This document shows, one piece after another, positions 47,826 to 59,447 of a stretch of 64,000 nt of DNA; the first letter of the stretch is position 1; every line of letters begins with the position of its first letter. Position numbers and translations under genes: made by a program. The notes under the pieces are model-generated. The model was not told the DNA's origin. It did not search any database and saw only the letters and a list, made by a program, of their open reading frames with translations. Source of the DNA: Vogesella sp. LIG4 (GTDB lineage Bacteria; Pseudomonadota; Gammaproteobacteria; Burkholderiales; Chromobacteriaceae); NCBI RefSeq assembly GCF_900090205.1, contig NZ_LT607802.1:347858-411857 (forward strand). Reading direction: 5' to 3'.

Positions 47826-48854
47826 TTACTTGGCGTGACGGATGCGCGGGTTGGCGATGCCGTACAGGATGTCGACGACGAAGTTGGTCATGATCACCAG
47901 CGTCGCCACGATCAGAATGCCGTTCTGTACCACCGGGTAGTCACGGCGGCCGATGGCCTCGATCAGCCACTTGCCAATGCCCGGCCAGGAGAAGATGGTT
48001 TCGGTCAGCACTGCACCGCCCATCAGCGTGCCCACCTGCAGGCCGATCACGGTCAGCACCGGAATCAGCGCGTTGCGCAGGGTGTGGATGAAGATCACGC
48101 GCGCCGGCGACAGGCCTTTGGCCCGCGCGGTGCGCACGTAGTCCTCGCGCAGCACTTCCAGCATCGAGGAGCGGGTCATCCGCGCGATCACCGCCATCGG
48201 GATGGTGCCCAGCACGATGGCCGGCAGGATCAGGTGCATCACCGCATCCTTGAACGCACCGGCGTTCAGCGAGGGGTCGGCAGCCTGGGCGCGCCAGGCA
48301 TCGATCAGCATGAAGCCGGTAACCGACTGGATGTCGAATTGCGGATCGATGCGGCCGGATACCGGGGTCCAGCCCAGGAATACCGAGAAGAACATCACCG
48401 CCAGCAGGCCCCACACGAAGATGGGCATGGAGAAACCGGTGAGCGAAATCCCCATCACGCCGTGATCGAAGATCGAACCGCGCTTGATGGCGGCGATGAC
48501 GCCGGCCAAGAGGCCCACCACGGTGGCGAACACCAGCGCGCACAGCGCCAGTTCCAGCGTGGCCGGGAACAGGGTCTTGAATTCGGTCCAGACGCCGGCG
48601 CGGGTCACCAGCGACTCGCCCAGATCGCCGTGCACCAGCTTACCCACATAGTCCAGATACTGGGCATACACGGGTTGGTCCAGGCCCAGGCGGTGCAGCG
48701 CCTCGGCGTGCAGCTTGGGGTCGAGCGTACGCTCGCCCACCATCACTTCCACCGGGTCGCCTGGAATCATGCGGATCAGGCCGAAAGACAGCAGCGTGAT
48801 GCCAAAGAAGGTGGGCATCAGCAGGCCCAGCCTGCGCAGGATGAATGAAAACAT
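47826..48854 (-). CDS. dppB: Dipeptide ABC transporter permease DppB
   Basis: A 342-residue permease. The N-terminus FSFILRRLGLLMPTFFGITLLSF and the EAA loop (ETIFSWPGIGKWLIEAIGRRD) are diagnostic. ATG 48854 with GGAGAGG before it is clearly better than the longer frame from 48875. It is the first gene after the dppA gap. Confidence 0.95.
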   Translation of the reverse strand: MFSFILRRLGLLMPTFFGITLLSFGLIRMIPGDPVEVMVGERTLDPKLHAEALHRLGLDQPVYAQYLDYVGKLVHGDLGESLVTRAGVWTEFKTLFPATLELALCALVFATVVGLLAGVIAAIKRGSIFDHGVMGISLTGFSMPIFVWGLLAVMFFSVFLGWTPVSGRIDPQFDIQSVTGFMLIDAWRAQAADPSLNAGAFKDAVMHLILPAIVLGTIPMAVIARMTRSSMLEVLREDYVRTARAKGLSPARVIFIHTLRNALIPVLTVIGLQVGTLMGGAVLTETIFSWPGIGKWLIEAIGRRDYPVVQNGILIVATLVIMTNFVVDILYGIANPRIRHAK

Positions 48855-49219
48855 GGATACCTCTCCAGGGCGCATACACCGTCAACGGCGATGTGCGCCA
48901 TCAGTCCTTGGGACATGGCGTGCAGAACGTCAGCATGGGAGAGGCAAGACAGATATGCGCGAAAAGCGCATAAATTTTGAAGAGGTGCCGGACAGTGAAT
49001 GGCAACCAAACCACCCACCAATATCAGTTGCATCCACCGTCGCGGCAGGAGAGACAATAGCAGTCCTGCCACCTGAGCAAATTGATGCAAATCAAGCCAG
49101 TGCGATCACATCACTGCACTTGCCCGCGCTTCTCCAGACTTGTTTTTCCCGTGCTGCCACTGCCATGCCTCGCCGCCGTTTTCTCTAACAGGAAAACTGG
49201 TCACCGCGGCACTTAACAC
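48855..49219. other. Gene-free dppA-dppB spacer
   Basis: About 365 bases without a convincing gene. A frame on the minus strand (48818-49090) overlaps dppB and has no ribosome site. The stretch may hold a separate promoter for dppBCDF. dppA is commonly followed by such a gap, which keeps the binding protein in excess. Confidence 0.5.
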
Positions 49220-49250
49220 AAGGCGGGGGCGCTTTCGCGCCCGCCGCCTT
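49220..49250 (-). terminator. Attenuating hairpin after dppA
   Basis: Stem AAGGCGG/CCGCCTT (49220-49226 with 49244-49250) continued by GGGCG/CGCCC, one bulge. There is no T run, so it probably stabilises the dppA transcript or only partly stops transcription. Confidence 0.6.
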
Positions 49251-49277
49251 CTTAGCCTAGTTCAATTCAAACCAGAC

Positions 49278-50873
49278 TTACTTAACACTGACACCGTAGA
49301 AGGAGTTCAGGCCGAACGGGCTCACCTTGAAGCCCTGTACCGACTTCAGCATCGGTTGATTGACAGTGGAGTGAGCGATGGTGGTCATCGGCACTTGCTG
49401 CTTCACAACTTCCTGCGCCTTCATGTACAGCTTGGTACGTTCAGCCACATTGGCGGTGCTCTTGCCCTTCTGGATCAGATCTTCGAACGGCTTGTAGCAG
49501 AACTTGGAGAAGTTGTTGCCGTTGATGGCATCGCAACCGAACAGCACGCCCAGCCAGTTGTCCGGATCGCCGTTGTCGCCAGTCCAGCCGATCAGCATGG
49601 AGTCGTGCTCACCTGCCTTGGCGCGCTTCAGGTACTCACCCCACTCGTAGGTGGTGATCTTGGCCTTCACGCCGATCTTGGCCCAGTCGGACTGGATCAT
49701 TTCAGCCATCAGCTTGGCGTTCGGGTTGTACGGACGCTGTACCGGCATCGCCCACAGGGTCAGCTCGAAGCCGTTCGGGTAGCCCGCTTTGGCCAGCAGG
49801 GCCTTGGCCTTGGCCAGATCGTACGGCGCGTCCTTCAGGTTCTTGTTGTACGACCACTGGGTCGGCGGCATCGGGTTGGTCGCGGCCATGCCGAAACCTT
49901 GGTACACCGCCTGCAGGATGGCCTTCTTGTTGATGGCCATATCCAGCGCCTGGCGCACCTCCAGCTTGTCCATCGGCTTGTGCTTGACGTTGTAGGCGAG
50001 GTAGCCCAGGTTGAAGCCGGCTTGCGAGATCACGTTCATTTTCGGGTCAGCCTTCATCGACGGGATGTCGGCAGGACGCGGGTAGGTGGTGATCTGGCAC
50101 TCGCCAGCTTTCAGCTTCTGGAAGCGAACCGAGGCGTCGGTGGTAATGGCGAACACCAGGTTATCCACCTTGGGGCCATCCACTTTGTCCCAGTACTGCT
50201 TGTTGGCGGCGTAACGGATCTGCGCATCTTTCTGGTAGCGCTTGAAGATGAACGGGCCAGTGCCTACCGGCTGCTGGTTGATCATCTGCGGCTTGCCATC
50301 CTTCAGCAGCTTGTCGGCGTACTCGGCAGACTGGATCGAGGCAAAGCTCATCGCCAGGTTCTGCACGAAGGCGGCATCAATCTTCTTCAGAGTGAACTTG
50401 ACGGTGTTCTGGTCAAGCTTTTCCACCTTGGCAATGTTCTCGTCCATACCCATGTCCGAGAAGTACGGGAATTCGGTCGGGTAAGCCTTGCGGAACGGAT
50501 TGTCTTTATTGAGCATCCGGTCAAAGGTGAATACCACGTCATCCGCGTTGAAATCGCGGCTCGGGGTGAAGTATTCGGTCGTGTGGAATTTCACGCCCTT
50601 GCGCAGATGGAAAGTGTAGGACAGGCCATCTGCGGATACGTCCCACTTTTCGGCCAGGCCGGGAACAACCTTGGTGCCGCCGCGCTGGAATTGCGCCAGA
50701 CGGTTGAACACGGTTTCCGCGGAAGCGTCGAAATCGGTGCCCGCAGTATATTGGCCCGGATCAAAACCGGCCGGGCTGCCTTCCGAGCAGTAAATCAGGG
50801 TGCCGGCGGCGTGGGCGGCGGTAGCTGCGACGGTCAGACCGGCAGCAATCAGCAGATGCTTGGCTACTCGCAT
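49278..50873 (-). CDS. dppA: Dipeptide ABC transporter substrate-binding protein DppA
   Basis: A 531-residue periplasmic binding protein with a signal peptide (about 1-22, ending in AAHA). TLIYCSEGSPAGFDPGQYT and the SBP_bac_5 body with GDNGDPDNWLGVLFGCDA match E. coli DppA, which also delivers haem and acts in peptide chemotaxis in enterics. It precedes dppBCDF on the same strand and is divergent from a LysR gene. Confidence 0.96.
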   Translation of the reverse strand: MRVAKHLLIAAGLTVAATAAHAAGTLIYCSEGSPAGFDPGQYTAGTDFDASAETVFNRLAQFQRGGTKVVPGLAEKWDVSADGLSYTFHLRKGVKFHTTEYFTPSRDFNADDVVFTFDRMLNKDNPFRKAYPTEFPYFSDMGMDENIAKVEKLDQNTVKFTLKKIDAAFVQNLAMSFASIQSAEYADKLLKDGKPQMINQQPVGTGPFIFKRYQKDAQIRYAANKQYWDKVDGPKVDNLVFAITTDASVRFQKLKAGECQITTYPRPADIPSMKADPKMNVISQAGFNLGYLAYNVKHKPMDKLEVRQALDMAINKKAILQAVYQGFGMAATNPMPPTQWSYNKNLKDAPYDLAKAKALLAKAGYPNGFELTLWAMPVQRPYNPNAKLMAEMIQSDWAKIGVKAKITTYEWGEYLKRAKAGEHDSMLIGWTGDNGDPDNWLGVLFGCDAINGNNFSKFCYKPFEDLIQKGKSTANVAERTKLYMKAQEVVKQQVPMTTIAHSTVNQPMLKSVQGFKVSPFGLNSFYGVSVK

Positions 50874-51281
50874 GTTTCTCGTTTCCCTATTTCTATTTTG
50901 AAGAAGTGATGCCTAGCATTGCCTGTAGGCAATGCAAACGGCTTACCGGATATTGTTAGCCCCGGACAAATGCATTATGGAACGTCGCTGGCCAAGCTCA
51001 AGCTTGGTATGGCCATTTCTTGCCGCCACAATGACTTATCGCAGTGCATGATGTGGTTTTACTTGCCGATTCCGGCGCATTTTTCGCAGAACCCGCAAGC
51101 ACATGCCCTATTTACACTCCGGCAATGCCTTTCCCGACCCCGTCCTGGGCCGATGGCGGCTGAGTATTTCACAAGCGACGCTATCACATCCACTGAGTAA
51201 AATTGATGTTCTATGTGATTTTGTTATAGTCTCGACAGATCTTCACTTAGCGGTGACATCGCGGTCACTGGCCAAATAAAA
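50874..51281. other. Divergent control region between dppA and the LysR gene
   Basis: A 408-base gap with no gene. Next to the LysR start lies an inverted repeat GTGAC-N6-GTCAC (51253-51268), a plausible LysR-type (T-N11-A-like) site. The A+T-rich stretch around 51200-51235 (ATGTGATTTTGTTATAG) could be a promoter. No clear sigma-54 signature was found. Confidence 0.5.
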
Positions 51282-52208
51282 ATGATTCGTTTTCGACAGA
51301 TCGAAGCATTTCGCTGCCTGATGAGCTGCGGCACCACCGTCGCCGCGGCCCGGCGCATGCACATCACCCAGCCGGCGATCAGCCGCTTGATCGCCGATCT
51401 GGAGGAAGACCTGGGCTTCCGGCTGTTCAACCGCACCAAGGGGCGCATGGAGCCGACTACCGCCGCCATCCGTTTCCAGCGCGCGGTGGAGGAGAACTTT
51501 CTGGGGTTGGAGCGTCTGCGCCAGGCCGCCGAAACCATCCGTACCGATGAGAACGAAGGGCTGGCCATCGCCTGCATGCCTGTCCTTTCTACCAGCCTGC
51601 TGCCGCACATCCTCAAGGAGTTTTTCAAGCTGCGGCCGGATGTGCCGGTGAAAATCGATACCGTCGGCAATGCCGAGGTAATGGTGAAGCTGCAGGACTT
51701 GAAGGTGGACGTGGCGATCAGCCTGACCATTCCGGCCATTGCCGGCATCGAGGTGGAACCGCTGCTGGAGGCGCCGGCCCTGTGTGCGATGCGCGCCGAC
51801 CACCCGTTGGCCGCACGCGAAGTGATCACTCCGCAGGACCTGGCGGAAGAAACCGTCATCGGCTGGATGCCCAACTACCCGCTGAGCCAGAACCAGGAAG
51901 ACAAGTATTTCGGCCATGCCGGCGTCTACCCGCACTACACCATCCGCACCCACACCTCGCACACGCGCTACGCCATGGTGGCGCACGGCTTCGGCGTCTC
52001 CATCGTGGAGCCGTTCGCCTCGGAGCTATGGCAGTACCAGGGGGTGATCACCCGCCCCTTCGTCACCGAGTCGCGCCACAGCTATGTGCTGGCCTACCCG
52101 TCCAGCGGCAGCCGCTCCGCCATCCTGCAGGACTTCCGCCGCGCCACGCTGCGGGTGGTGAATGACAAGACCTTGCTGCCGTGGGCGATTCCGTTGACCC
52201 AGGAATAA
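51282..52208 (+). CDS. LysR family transcriptional regulator
   Basis: A 308-residue LysR regulator. The winged helix-turn-helix is at about 1-60 (FRQIEAFRCLMSCGTTVAAA, ITQPAISRLIADLEEDLGF), followed by a two-lobed effector domain (about 90-300). The DNA-binding domain resembles the OccR/NocR group. Its divergent position suggests that it controls dppA, which is inference. A decamer copy is at 51806. Confidence 0.9.
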   Translation: MIRFRQIEAFRCLMSCGTTVAAARRMHITQPAISRLIADLEEDLGFRLFNRTKGRMEPTTAAIRFQRAVEENFLGLERLRQAAETIRTDENEGLAIACMPVLSTSLLPHILKEFFKLRPDVPVKIDTVGNAEVMVKLQDLKVDVAISLTIPAIAGIEVEPLLEAPALCAMRADHPLAAREVITPQDLAEETVIGWMPNYPLSQNQEDKYFGHAGVYPHYTIRTHTSHTRYAMVAHGFGVSIVEPFASELWQYQGVITRPFVTESRHSYVLAYPSSGSRSAILQDFRRATLRVVNDKTLLPWAIPLTQE

Positions 52209-52220
52209 GCGCAGCACAAA

Positions 52221-52252
52221 CATCAAGGGCGCCCCGAGGGGCGCCCTTGATG
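52221..52252. terminator. Bidirectional hairpin between LysR and KAS III genes
   Basis: A 14-15 bp perfect stem (52221-52235 with 52238-52252) of strong G+C content. A decamer copy starts on its last base (52252). Confidence 0.8.
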
Positions 52253-52267
52253 TTGGCCGCAAGCCGC

Positions 52268-53389
52268 TCAGCGCTTGCGCAGGATCACGCTGCCCACCGA
52301 ATAGCCGGCGCCGAACGACGACAGCACGCCGATATCGCCACTGGCCATGTCGGCATGGTGCAGGTGGAAGGCAATCACCGAACCGGCGGAGCTGGTATTG
52401 GCGTAGCGGTCCAGAATCACCGGCGCCTCCACCGAATCGGCATCGCGGCCCAGCACGCGGCGCGCAATCAGCTGGTTCATGCTCAGGTTGGCCTGATGCA
52501 GCCAGAAGCGCTTCACGCCGGCCGGTGCAATGGCGTGGCCGTCCAGGTGCGCCACGATATGCTCGCCCACCATCGGGCACACCTCTTTGAATACCTTGCG
52601 CCCCTGCTGCACGAACAGCTTGTCGCTGTTGTCGCTGCCGTTGGCGTCGCAACGGTTGAGGAAGCCGAAGTTGTTGCGGATGTTGTTGGAGAACACCGTG
52701 GCCAGCTTGCAGCCCAGCACCTCGAACACGTTGGCCGCAGCAGCGCTGTCGGCACGCTCCAGCACCACGGCGGTGCAGGCATCACCAAAGATGAAGTGGC
52801 TGTCGCGGTCGCGGAAGTTGAGGTGCGCCGAGCAGATCTCCGGGTTCACCATCAGCACCGCGCGCGCCTGGCCGCTGGCAATGGCATTCACTGCGGTCTG
52901 GATGCCGAAGGTGGCCGACGAGCAGGCCACGTTCATGTCGAAGGCAAAGCCATTGATGCCCAGCGCCTGCTGCAGCTCGATGGACAGCGCCGGGTACGGG
53001 CGCGGCATATTGGAACAGGCGGCGATCACCATATCGATGTCGGCGGCGGTCTTGCCGGCAGCGGCCAGCGCATCTCGTGCCGCGGCCAGCGCCATCTCGG
53101 CCGGCACCGACAGTGCGTCATTGTCGCGCGCCGGCAGCAGTGGCGCCATGCGCTGCGGGTCCAGCACGCCGCTGGCATCCATCAGGTAGCGCTGCTTGAT
53201 GCCGGAGGCCTTTTCGATGAACTCGGCACTGGATGCCTGCAGCGGCTCGACAGTGCCGCTGGCAATGGCGCTGGCGTGCTGCTGGTTATAGTCATTTACA
53301 TAGGCATTGAACGCCGTCACCAGCGCCTCGTTGCTGACGGCGTTGGGCGGGGTAAACAGGCCGCTGCCGCTAATCACCACATCATGCAT
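52268..53389 (-). CDS. Beta-ketoacyl-ACP synthase III (FabH-like, long type)
   Basis: A 373-residue thiolase-fold condensing enzyme. The catalytic triad is visible: Cys in MNVACSSATFG, His in WLHQANLSMNQ and Asn in RYANTSSAGSV. It is about 50 residues longer than housekeeping FabH (SNEALVTAFNAYVNDYN insert near residue 20) and resembles the Pseudomonas type that feeds acyl-CoA into fatty acid synthesis (PA3286-like). AAGGAAAC precedes ATG 53389, and a CAAAC-N4-GTTTG operator stands 47 bases upstream. It stands alone. Confidence 0.88.
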   Translation of the reverse strand: MHDVVISGSGLFTPPNAVSNEALVTAFNAYVNDYNQQHASAIASGTVEPLQASSAEFIEKASGIKQRYLMDASGVLDPQRMAPLLPARDNDALSVPAEMALAAARDALAAAGKTAADIDMVIAACSNMPRPYPALSIELQQALGINGFAFDMNVACSSATFGIQTAVNAIASGQARAVLMVNPEICSAHLNFRDRDSHFIFGDACTAVVLERADSAAAANVFEVLGCKLATVFSNNIRNNFGFLNRCDANGSDNSDKLFVQQGRKVFKEVCPMVGEHIVAHLDGHAIAPAGVKRFWLHQANLSMNQLIARRVLGRDADSVEAPVILDRYANTSSAGSVIAFHLHHADMASGDIGVLSSFGAGYSVGSVILRKR

Positions 53390-53435
53390 GGTTGTTTCCT
53401 TCATCCTGTAACGGGCAGCAAGGCCCACAATCAAT

Positions 53436-53449
53436 CAAACAATTGTTTG
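53436..53449. promoter_or_regulatory. 14-bp palindrome CAAAC-N4-GTTTG upstream of the KAS III gene
   Basis: CAAACAATTGTTTG, perfectly symmetrical, 47 bases before the KAS III start. It fits the PsrA motif G/CAAAC-N2-4-GTTTG/C. The match to the fatty-acid function of the gene supports a TetR-type fatty-acid regulator. Confidence 0.6.
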
Positions 53450-53677
53450 TATGATGATACACCAAGCCACCGCCCTGCCGGCAGTCGCCGCCGGGACAGG
53501 GCAAAAAACTCTGCCAAGGCTGCGAAAAGAAAGGTAAAATCCCCGCTTTCCCGCTGCAGCGCACCAAAGCCGCTGCGCACCGGCTACGTCGCAAGCACTA
53601 GGCCGGTTGCAGGATTCCCCCGCCGCAGCACAGCCTCTATCCTTGGCGACCATCCAGTCGCGAACTCCCGGCCAATA
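53450..53677. other. Gene-free part of the KAS III-iscR divergent gap
   Basis: About 230 bases in which I see no gene, repeat or clear regulatory site. Together with the sites on either side, the gap is 353 bases. Confidence 0.5.
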
Positions 53678-53712
53678 ATAGTTGACTAAATTACTCGGAA
53701 TTAGGGTATAAT
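53678..53712 (+). promoter_or_regulatory. iscR promoter with type 1 IscR site
   Basis: ATAGTTGACTAAATTACTCG followed by GAAT (53678-53701) closely matches the E. coli PiscR type 1 site (ATAGTTGACC, AATTTACTCG, GGAAT). It overlaps TTGACT (53682-53687) and precedes a perfect TATAAT (53707-53712; 19-base spacer). Holo-IscR is expected to repress here. Confidence 0.85.
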
Positions 53713-53742
53713 CGCGTCAACCACCCTGGGAGCCTAACTACC

Positions 53743-54234
53743 ATGCGCCTCACCACCAAAGGACGTTTTGCCGTCACAGCCATGCTGGATCTCGCACTGC
53801 GCGAATCCGGCGGCCCGGTCACGCTGGCCGGCATCAGCGAGCGTCAGGGCATTTCCCTGTCCTACCTGGAGCAGCTGTTCGGCAAACTGCGCCGCGCGCA
53901 GCTGGTTGAAAGCGTGCGCGGCCCCGGCGGCGGCTACACCCTGGCGCGCACCGTGGCAGATATCTCCGTGGCAGACATCATTGTCGCCGTGGACGAACCG
54001 GTGGACGCCACACAGTGTGGCGGCCGCGAAAACTGCCACGATAATCACCGCTGCATGACCCACGACCTGTGGACCAGCCTTAACGCCACCATCTTCGACT
54101 ACCTGTCCAAGATCACGCTGGCCAGCCTGGTGGACAACCAGAAGGCGAAAGACACCAGCGTCGTACAAGATCAACGCACCCTGCGCCGCACAGCCGCCTG
54201 TAGCGACGCCATCGCCGGCAGCAACGCTGCCTGA
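53743..54234 (+). CDS. iscR: Iron-sulfur cluster regulator IscR
   Basis: A 163-residue Rrf2-family repressor that carries a 2Fe-2S cluster. The cluster ligands Cys92, Cys98, Cys104 and His107 ([16 protein letters not shown]) are at the same positions as in E. coli. The winged helix-turn-helix ([20 protein letters not shown]) is at about 26-46. It senses cluster demand and represses the operon that follows. iscS begins 22 bases after its stop. Confidence 0.97.
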   Translation: MRLTTKGRFAVTAMLDLALRESGGPVTLAGISERQGISLSYLEQLFGKLRRAQLVESVRGPGGGYTLARTVADISVADIIVAVDEPVDATQCGGRENCHDNHRCMTHDLWTSLNATIFDYLSKITLASLVDNQKAKDTSVVQDQRTLRRTAACSDAIAGSNAA

Positions 54235-54256
54235 CGCGACTACGTGGAGACCCGCA

Positions 54257-55474
54257 ATGAGCGAGCTTAAGCACCCGATCTACCTTGACTACTCCGCCAC
54301 CACCCCGATCGACCCGCGCGTGGCCGAGGTGATGATTCCGTACCTGACCGAAAAATTCGGCAACCCGGCATCGCGTAGCCACAGCTACGGCTGGGAGGCG
54401 GAAGAGGCAGTGGAAAACGCCCGTGCCGAAGTGGCGCGCCTGGTGAACTGCGACGCGAAGGAAATCGTGTGGACTTCCGGTGCCACCGAATCCAACAACC
54501 TGGCACTGAAGGGCGCCGCCCAGTTCTACAAGAGCAAGGGCAAGCACCTGATCACCCAGAAGACCGAACACAAGGCCGTGCTGGACACCATGCGCGAGCT
54601 GGAGCGCCAGGGCTTCGAGGTGACTTACCTCGACGTGCAGGAAAACGGCCTGGTGAGCATGGCCGATTTCGAAGCCGCGCTGCGCCCGGACACCATCCTC
54701 GCCTCCATCATGCTGGTGAACAACGAGATCGGCGTGATCCAGCCGGTAGCCCAGCTGGGTGAACTCTGCCGTGCCCGCGGTGTGCTGTTCCACGTGGACG
54801 CCGCCCAGGCCACCGGCAAGGTAGCCATCGACCTGGAACAGCTCAAGGTTGACCTGATGAGCTTCTCGGCGCACAAGACCTACGGCCCGAAAGGCATCGG
54901 CGCGCTGTACATCCGCCGCAAGCCGCGCGTGCGCCTGGAAGCACAGATGCACGGCGGCGGCCACGAGCGTGGTTTCCGCTCCGGCACCCTGGCCACCCAC
55001 CAGATCGTGGGCATGGGCGAAGCCTTCCGCCTGGCGCGTGAAGAGATGCAGGCCGAAAACGCCCGCATCCTAGCGCTGCGCAACCGCCTGTGGGCCGGCC
55101 TGCAGAACATCGAAGAGGTGTACCTGAACGGCGACATGGACCATCGCGTTCCGCACAACCTGAACGTAAGCTTCAACTTCGTCGAGGGCGAAAGCCTGAT
55201 CATGGCGATCAAGGATCTGGCCGTTTCCTCCGGTTCGGCCTGTACCTCCGCCTCGCTGGAGCCCTCCTACGTACTGCGCGCCCTGGGCCGCAACGACGAA
55301 CTGGCGCACAGCTCGATCCGCTTCTCCATCGGCCGTTTCACCACCGAGCAGGACATCGACTACACCGTGAAACTGCTGCAGCAGAAGATCGGCAAGCTGC
55401 GCGAGCTGTCCCCACTGTGGGAAATGTTCAAGGACGGCATCGACCTCAACACCATCGAGTGGGCCGCCCACTAA
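54257..55474 (+). CDS. iscS: Cysteine desulfurase IscS
   Basis: A 405-residue PLP enzyme that removes sulfur from cysteine and passes it to IscU. The PLP lysine is in [12 protein letters not shown] near residue 207, and the persulfide cysteine is in [14 protein letters not shown] near residue 329. The length equals that of E. coli IscS plus one. Second gene of the isc operon. Confidence 0.98.
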   Translation: MSELKHPIYLDYSATTPIDPRVAEVMIPYLTEKFGNPASRSHSYGWEAEEAVENARAEVARLVNCDAKEIVWTSGATESNNLALKGAAQFYKSKGKHLITQKTEHKAVLDTMRELERQGFEVTYLDVQENGLVSMADFEAALRPDTILASIMLVNNEIGVIQPVAQLGELCRARGVLFHVDAAQATGKVAIDLEQLKVDLMSFSAHKTYGPKGIGALYIRRKPRVRLEAQMHGGGHERGFRSGTLATHQIVGMGEAFRLAREEMQAENARILALRNRLWAGLQNIEEVYLNGDMDHRVPHNLNVSFNFVEGESLIMAIKDLAVSSGSACTSASLEPSYVLRALGRNDELAHSSIRFSIGRFTTEQDIDYTVKLLQQKIGKLRELSPLWEMFKDGIDLNTIEWAAH

Positions 55475-55487
55475 ACTGTTTTGATGA

Positions 55488-55515
55488 TGCGGCCAACGTT
55501 ACAGGGTTGGCCGCA
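55488..55515. repeat. Inverted decamer pair between iscS and iscU
   Basis: TGCGGCCAAC (55488-55497) and GTTGGCCGCA (55506-55515), eight bases apart. It lies within the operon, so it does not simply mark operon ends. Confidence 0.85.
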
Positions 55516-55529
55516 CGCAGGAGAAGACC

Positions 55530-55913
55530 ATGGCATACAGCGACAAGGTAATGGACCACTACGAAAACCCCCGCAACGTGGGCGCTTTCGAAAAGGGTGA
55601 CGAATCGGTTGGTACCGGCATGGTGGGTGCACCGGCCTGTGGCGACGTGATGAAACTGCAGATCAAGGTGAGCGAAGACGGCATCATCGAGGACGCCAAG
55701 TTCAAGACGTACGGCTGTGGCTCCGCCATCGCCTCCAGCTCGCTGGTAACCGAATGGGTTAAAGGCAAATCGCTGGACGAGGCAATGGCGATCAAGAACA
55801 CCGAAATCGCCGAAGAACTGGCGCTGCCGCCGGTGAAGATCCACTGCTCGATCCTGGCCGAGGACGCCATCAAGGCGGCCGTAGCCGACTACAAGCAGAA
55901 GCACGCGAAATGA
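55530..55913 (+). CDS. iscU: Iron-sulfur cluster scaffold IscU
   Basis: A 127-residue scaffold on which 2Fe-2S clusters are built. The three ligand cysteines are Cys37 (GAPACGDV), Cys63 ([11 protein letters not shown]) and Cys106 ([10 protein letters not shown]), with the LPPVK motif bound by HscA just before the last. All positions match E. coli. Confidence 0.98.
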   Translation: MAYSDKVMDHYENPRNVGAFEKGDESVGTGMVGAPACGDVMKLQIKVSEDGIIEDAKFKTYGCGSAIASSSLVTEWVKGKSLDEAMAIKNTEIAEELALPPVKIHCSILAEDAIKAAVADYKQKHAK

Positions 55914-55918
55914 TTCCA

Positions 55919-55939
55919 CGGCGGGCCGCTGGCCCGCCG
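55919..55939 (+). other. Strong hairpin between iscU and iscA
   Basis: A 9-bp G+C stem (55919-55927 with 55931-55939), loop GCT, without T run. It may protect or process the transcript upstream of iscA. Confidence 0.6.
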
Positions 55940-55966
55940 GCAGTACAACGCATAAGGCACAAGCAA

Positions 55967-56290
55967 ATGGCAATCACGCTTACCGAACGCGCAGCAACTC
56001 ACGTCAGCAACTTCCTCGCCAAGCGCGGCAAGGGCCTGGGCATCCGCCTGGGGGTGAAGACCTCCGGCTGTTCCGGCATGGCTTACAAGCTGGAGTTCGT
56101 CGACATCGCCAGCGATGAAGACGTTACCTTCCAGAGCCACGGCGTCACCGTATTCACCGACGCCAAGAGCCTGGCCTACCTGGATGGCACCGAGCTGGAC
56201 TACGCCAAGGAAGGCCTGAACGAAGGCTTCCAGTTCAACAACCCGAACGTGAAGAACGAGTGCGGTTGCGGCGAAAGCTTCAACGTATAA
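55967..56290 (+). CDS. iscA: Iron-sulfur cluster assembly protein IscA
   Basis: A 107-residue A-type carrier. The conserved cysteines are Cys35 (TSGCSGMAY), Cys99 and Cys101 (NECGCGESF). ATG 55967 with AAGG nine bases upstream is the family start; a longer frame through the hairpin is not credible. Confidence 0.97.
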   Translation: MAITLTERAATHVSNFLAKRGKGLGIRLGVKTSGCSGMAYKLEFVDIASDEDVTFQSHGVTVFTDAKSLAYLDGTELDYAKEGLNEGFQFNNPNVKNECGCGESFNV

Positions 56291-56376
56291 GTCCGGTTTC
56301 CGTTACCGGCTGTGCCGCTTGTCTGTGGCAGAGCCGGTTTTGACGTTTTTCACCCCGGTTTTTGCAGAAAGCCCGC

Positions 56377-56910
56377 ATGTCCGCCGACTTCTCGCAGGAT
56401 CACTTCGCCCTGTTCCAGCTGCCGCGCCAGTTCCGCATCGACGCCACCCGGCTGGATAGCGCCTGGCGCACCGCCGCCGCCGCCGCGCATCCCGACCGCT
56501 TTGCCGCCGCCGGCGATGCCGAAAAGCGCGTAGCACTGATGCAGGCCACCCGCATCAACGAGGCGTACCAGACGCTGAAATCGCCGCTGGCGCGCGCGCG
56601 CTACCTGCTGCAGCTCGCCGGTGTGGATACCGCCGAAGAAACCAACACCAGCATGCCGCCGGCCTTCCTGATGGCCCAGATGGAATGGCGCGAGAACATC
56701 GAGGATGCCCGCCACGGCAAGGACGTGGCCGCGCTGGAAGCACTGTCGCAGCAGTTGCGCGGCGAAGTGAAGGCGCTGGAGAGCGAGCTGGCCGCCCAGC
56801 TGGACGACGCCGCCGACCACGCTGGCGCCGCACTGTCGGTACGCAAGCTGCGCTTTCTGGAAAAACTGGACCAGGAAATCGGCGACGCCGTCGAGGCCTT
56901 GCTGTACTGA
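56377..56910 (+). CDS. hscB: Co-chaperone HscB (Jac1-type J protein)
   Basis: A 177-residue J-domain protein that presents IscU to HscA. The HPD motif is in AAAHPDRF near residue 39, and the C-terminal three-helix bundle (about 90-175) binds IscU. ATG 56377 is preferred to 56362 by family length. Confidence 0.95.
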   Translation: MSADFSQDHFALFQLPRQFRIDATRLDSAWRTAAAAAHPDRFAAAGDAEKRVALMQATRINEAYQTLKSPLARARYLLQLAGVDTAEETNTSMPPAFLMAQMEWRENIEDARHGKDVAALEALSQQLRGEVKALESELAAQLDDAADHAGAALSVRKLRFLEKLDQEIGDAVEALLY

Positions 56911-56967
56911 CCCCGAACCAACCCCGGGCTGGCCTGAGCCAGCCCCCGCACCGTTAGCAGACCCGAC

Positions 56968-58827
<1,860 letters not shown>

Positions 58828-58874
58828 GCAATTGAGATAAACGGCCGTATCTGCGGCCAACAAAGGATTTCACC

Positions 58875-59216
58875 ATGCCCCGCATCATCGTGCTGCCCAA
58901 TACCGACCTGTGCCCGGACGGCGCCGTACTCGACGACGTAGCCACCGGCACCAGCGTCTGCGAGGCCCTGCTGGCCCACGACATCGAAATCGAGCATGCC
59001 TGCGAGATGTCCTGTGCCTGCACCACCTGCCACGTCATCGTGCGCGAAGGCTTCAACTCGCTGCCGCCGTCCGACGACCTGGAAGATGACATGCTGGACA
59101 AGGCCTGGGGCCTGGAAGCGCAATCGCGCCTGTCCTGCCAGGCCATCGTTGCCGACCAGGATCTGGTGGTGGAGATTCCGCGCTACACCATCAACCACGC
59201 CCGCGAACATCACTGA
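58875..59216 (+). CDS. fdx: 2Fe-2S ferredoxin, ISC type
   Basis: A 113-residue adrenodoxin-type ferredoxin that supplies electrons for cluster assembly. The cluster ligands are in HACEMSCACTTCHV (CX5CX2C) and RLSCQAIV. A decamer copy lies at 58852-58861, just before its start. It is followed by iscX. Confidence 0.96.
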   Translation: MPRIIVLPNTDLCPDGAVLDDVATGTSVCEALLAHDIEIEHACEMSCACTTCHVIVREGFNSLPPSDDLEDDMLDKAWGLEAQSRLSCQAIVADQDLVVEIPRYTINHAREHH

Positions 59217-59227
59217 GGAGCCCGGCC

Positions 59228-59422
59228 ATGAAGTGGAGCGACATCAACGACATCGCCATCGAACTGTGTGAAGCACACCCGGACATCGACCCGAAGAACG
59301 TGCGCTTCATCGACCTGCACAACTGGGTAGTGGATCTGCCCGGCTTCGACGACGACCACAAGCGTGGCGGCGAGAAGGTGCTGGAAGCCATCCAGCAGGC
59401 CTGGATCGACGAAGCGGAATAA
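59228..59422 (+). CDS. iscX: Fe-S cluster assembly protein IscX
   Basis: A 64-residue acidic protein, the last gene of the operon. IscX modulates IscS activity and may bind iron. MKWSDINDIAIEL, the DPKNVRF core and DLHNWVVDLPGF are diagnostic. It starts 11 bases after fdx. Confidence 0.96.
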   Translation: MKWSDINDIAIELCEAHPDIDPKNVRFIDLHNWVVDLPGFDDDHKRGGEKVLEAIQQAWIDEAE

Positions 59423-59447
59423 GCCGCAAGGTTGGCCGCAAGCCGTA

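Noticed and set aside
48818..49090. A 90-codon minus-strand frame in the dppA-dppB gap
   Set aside because: It overlaps the dppB start, has no Shine-Dalgarno and no recognisable domain.
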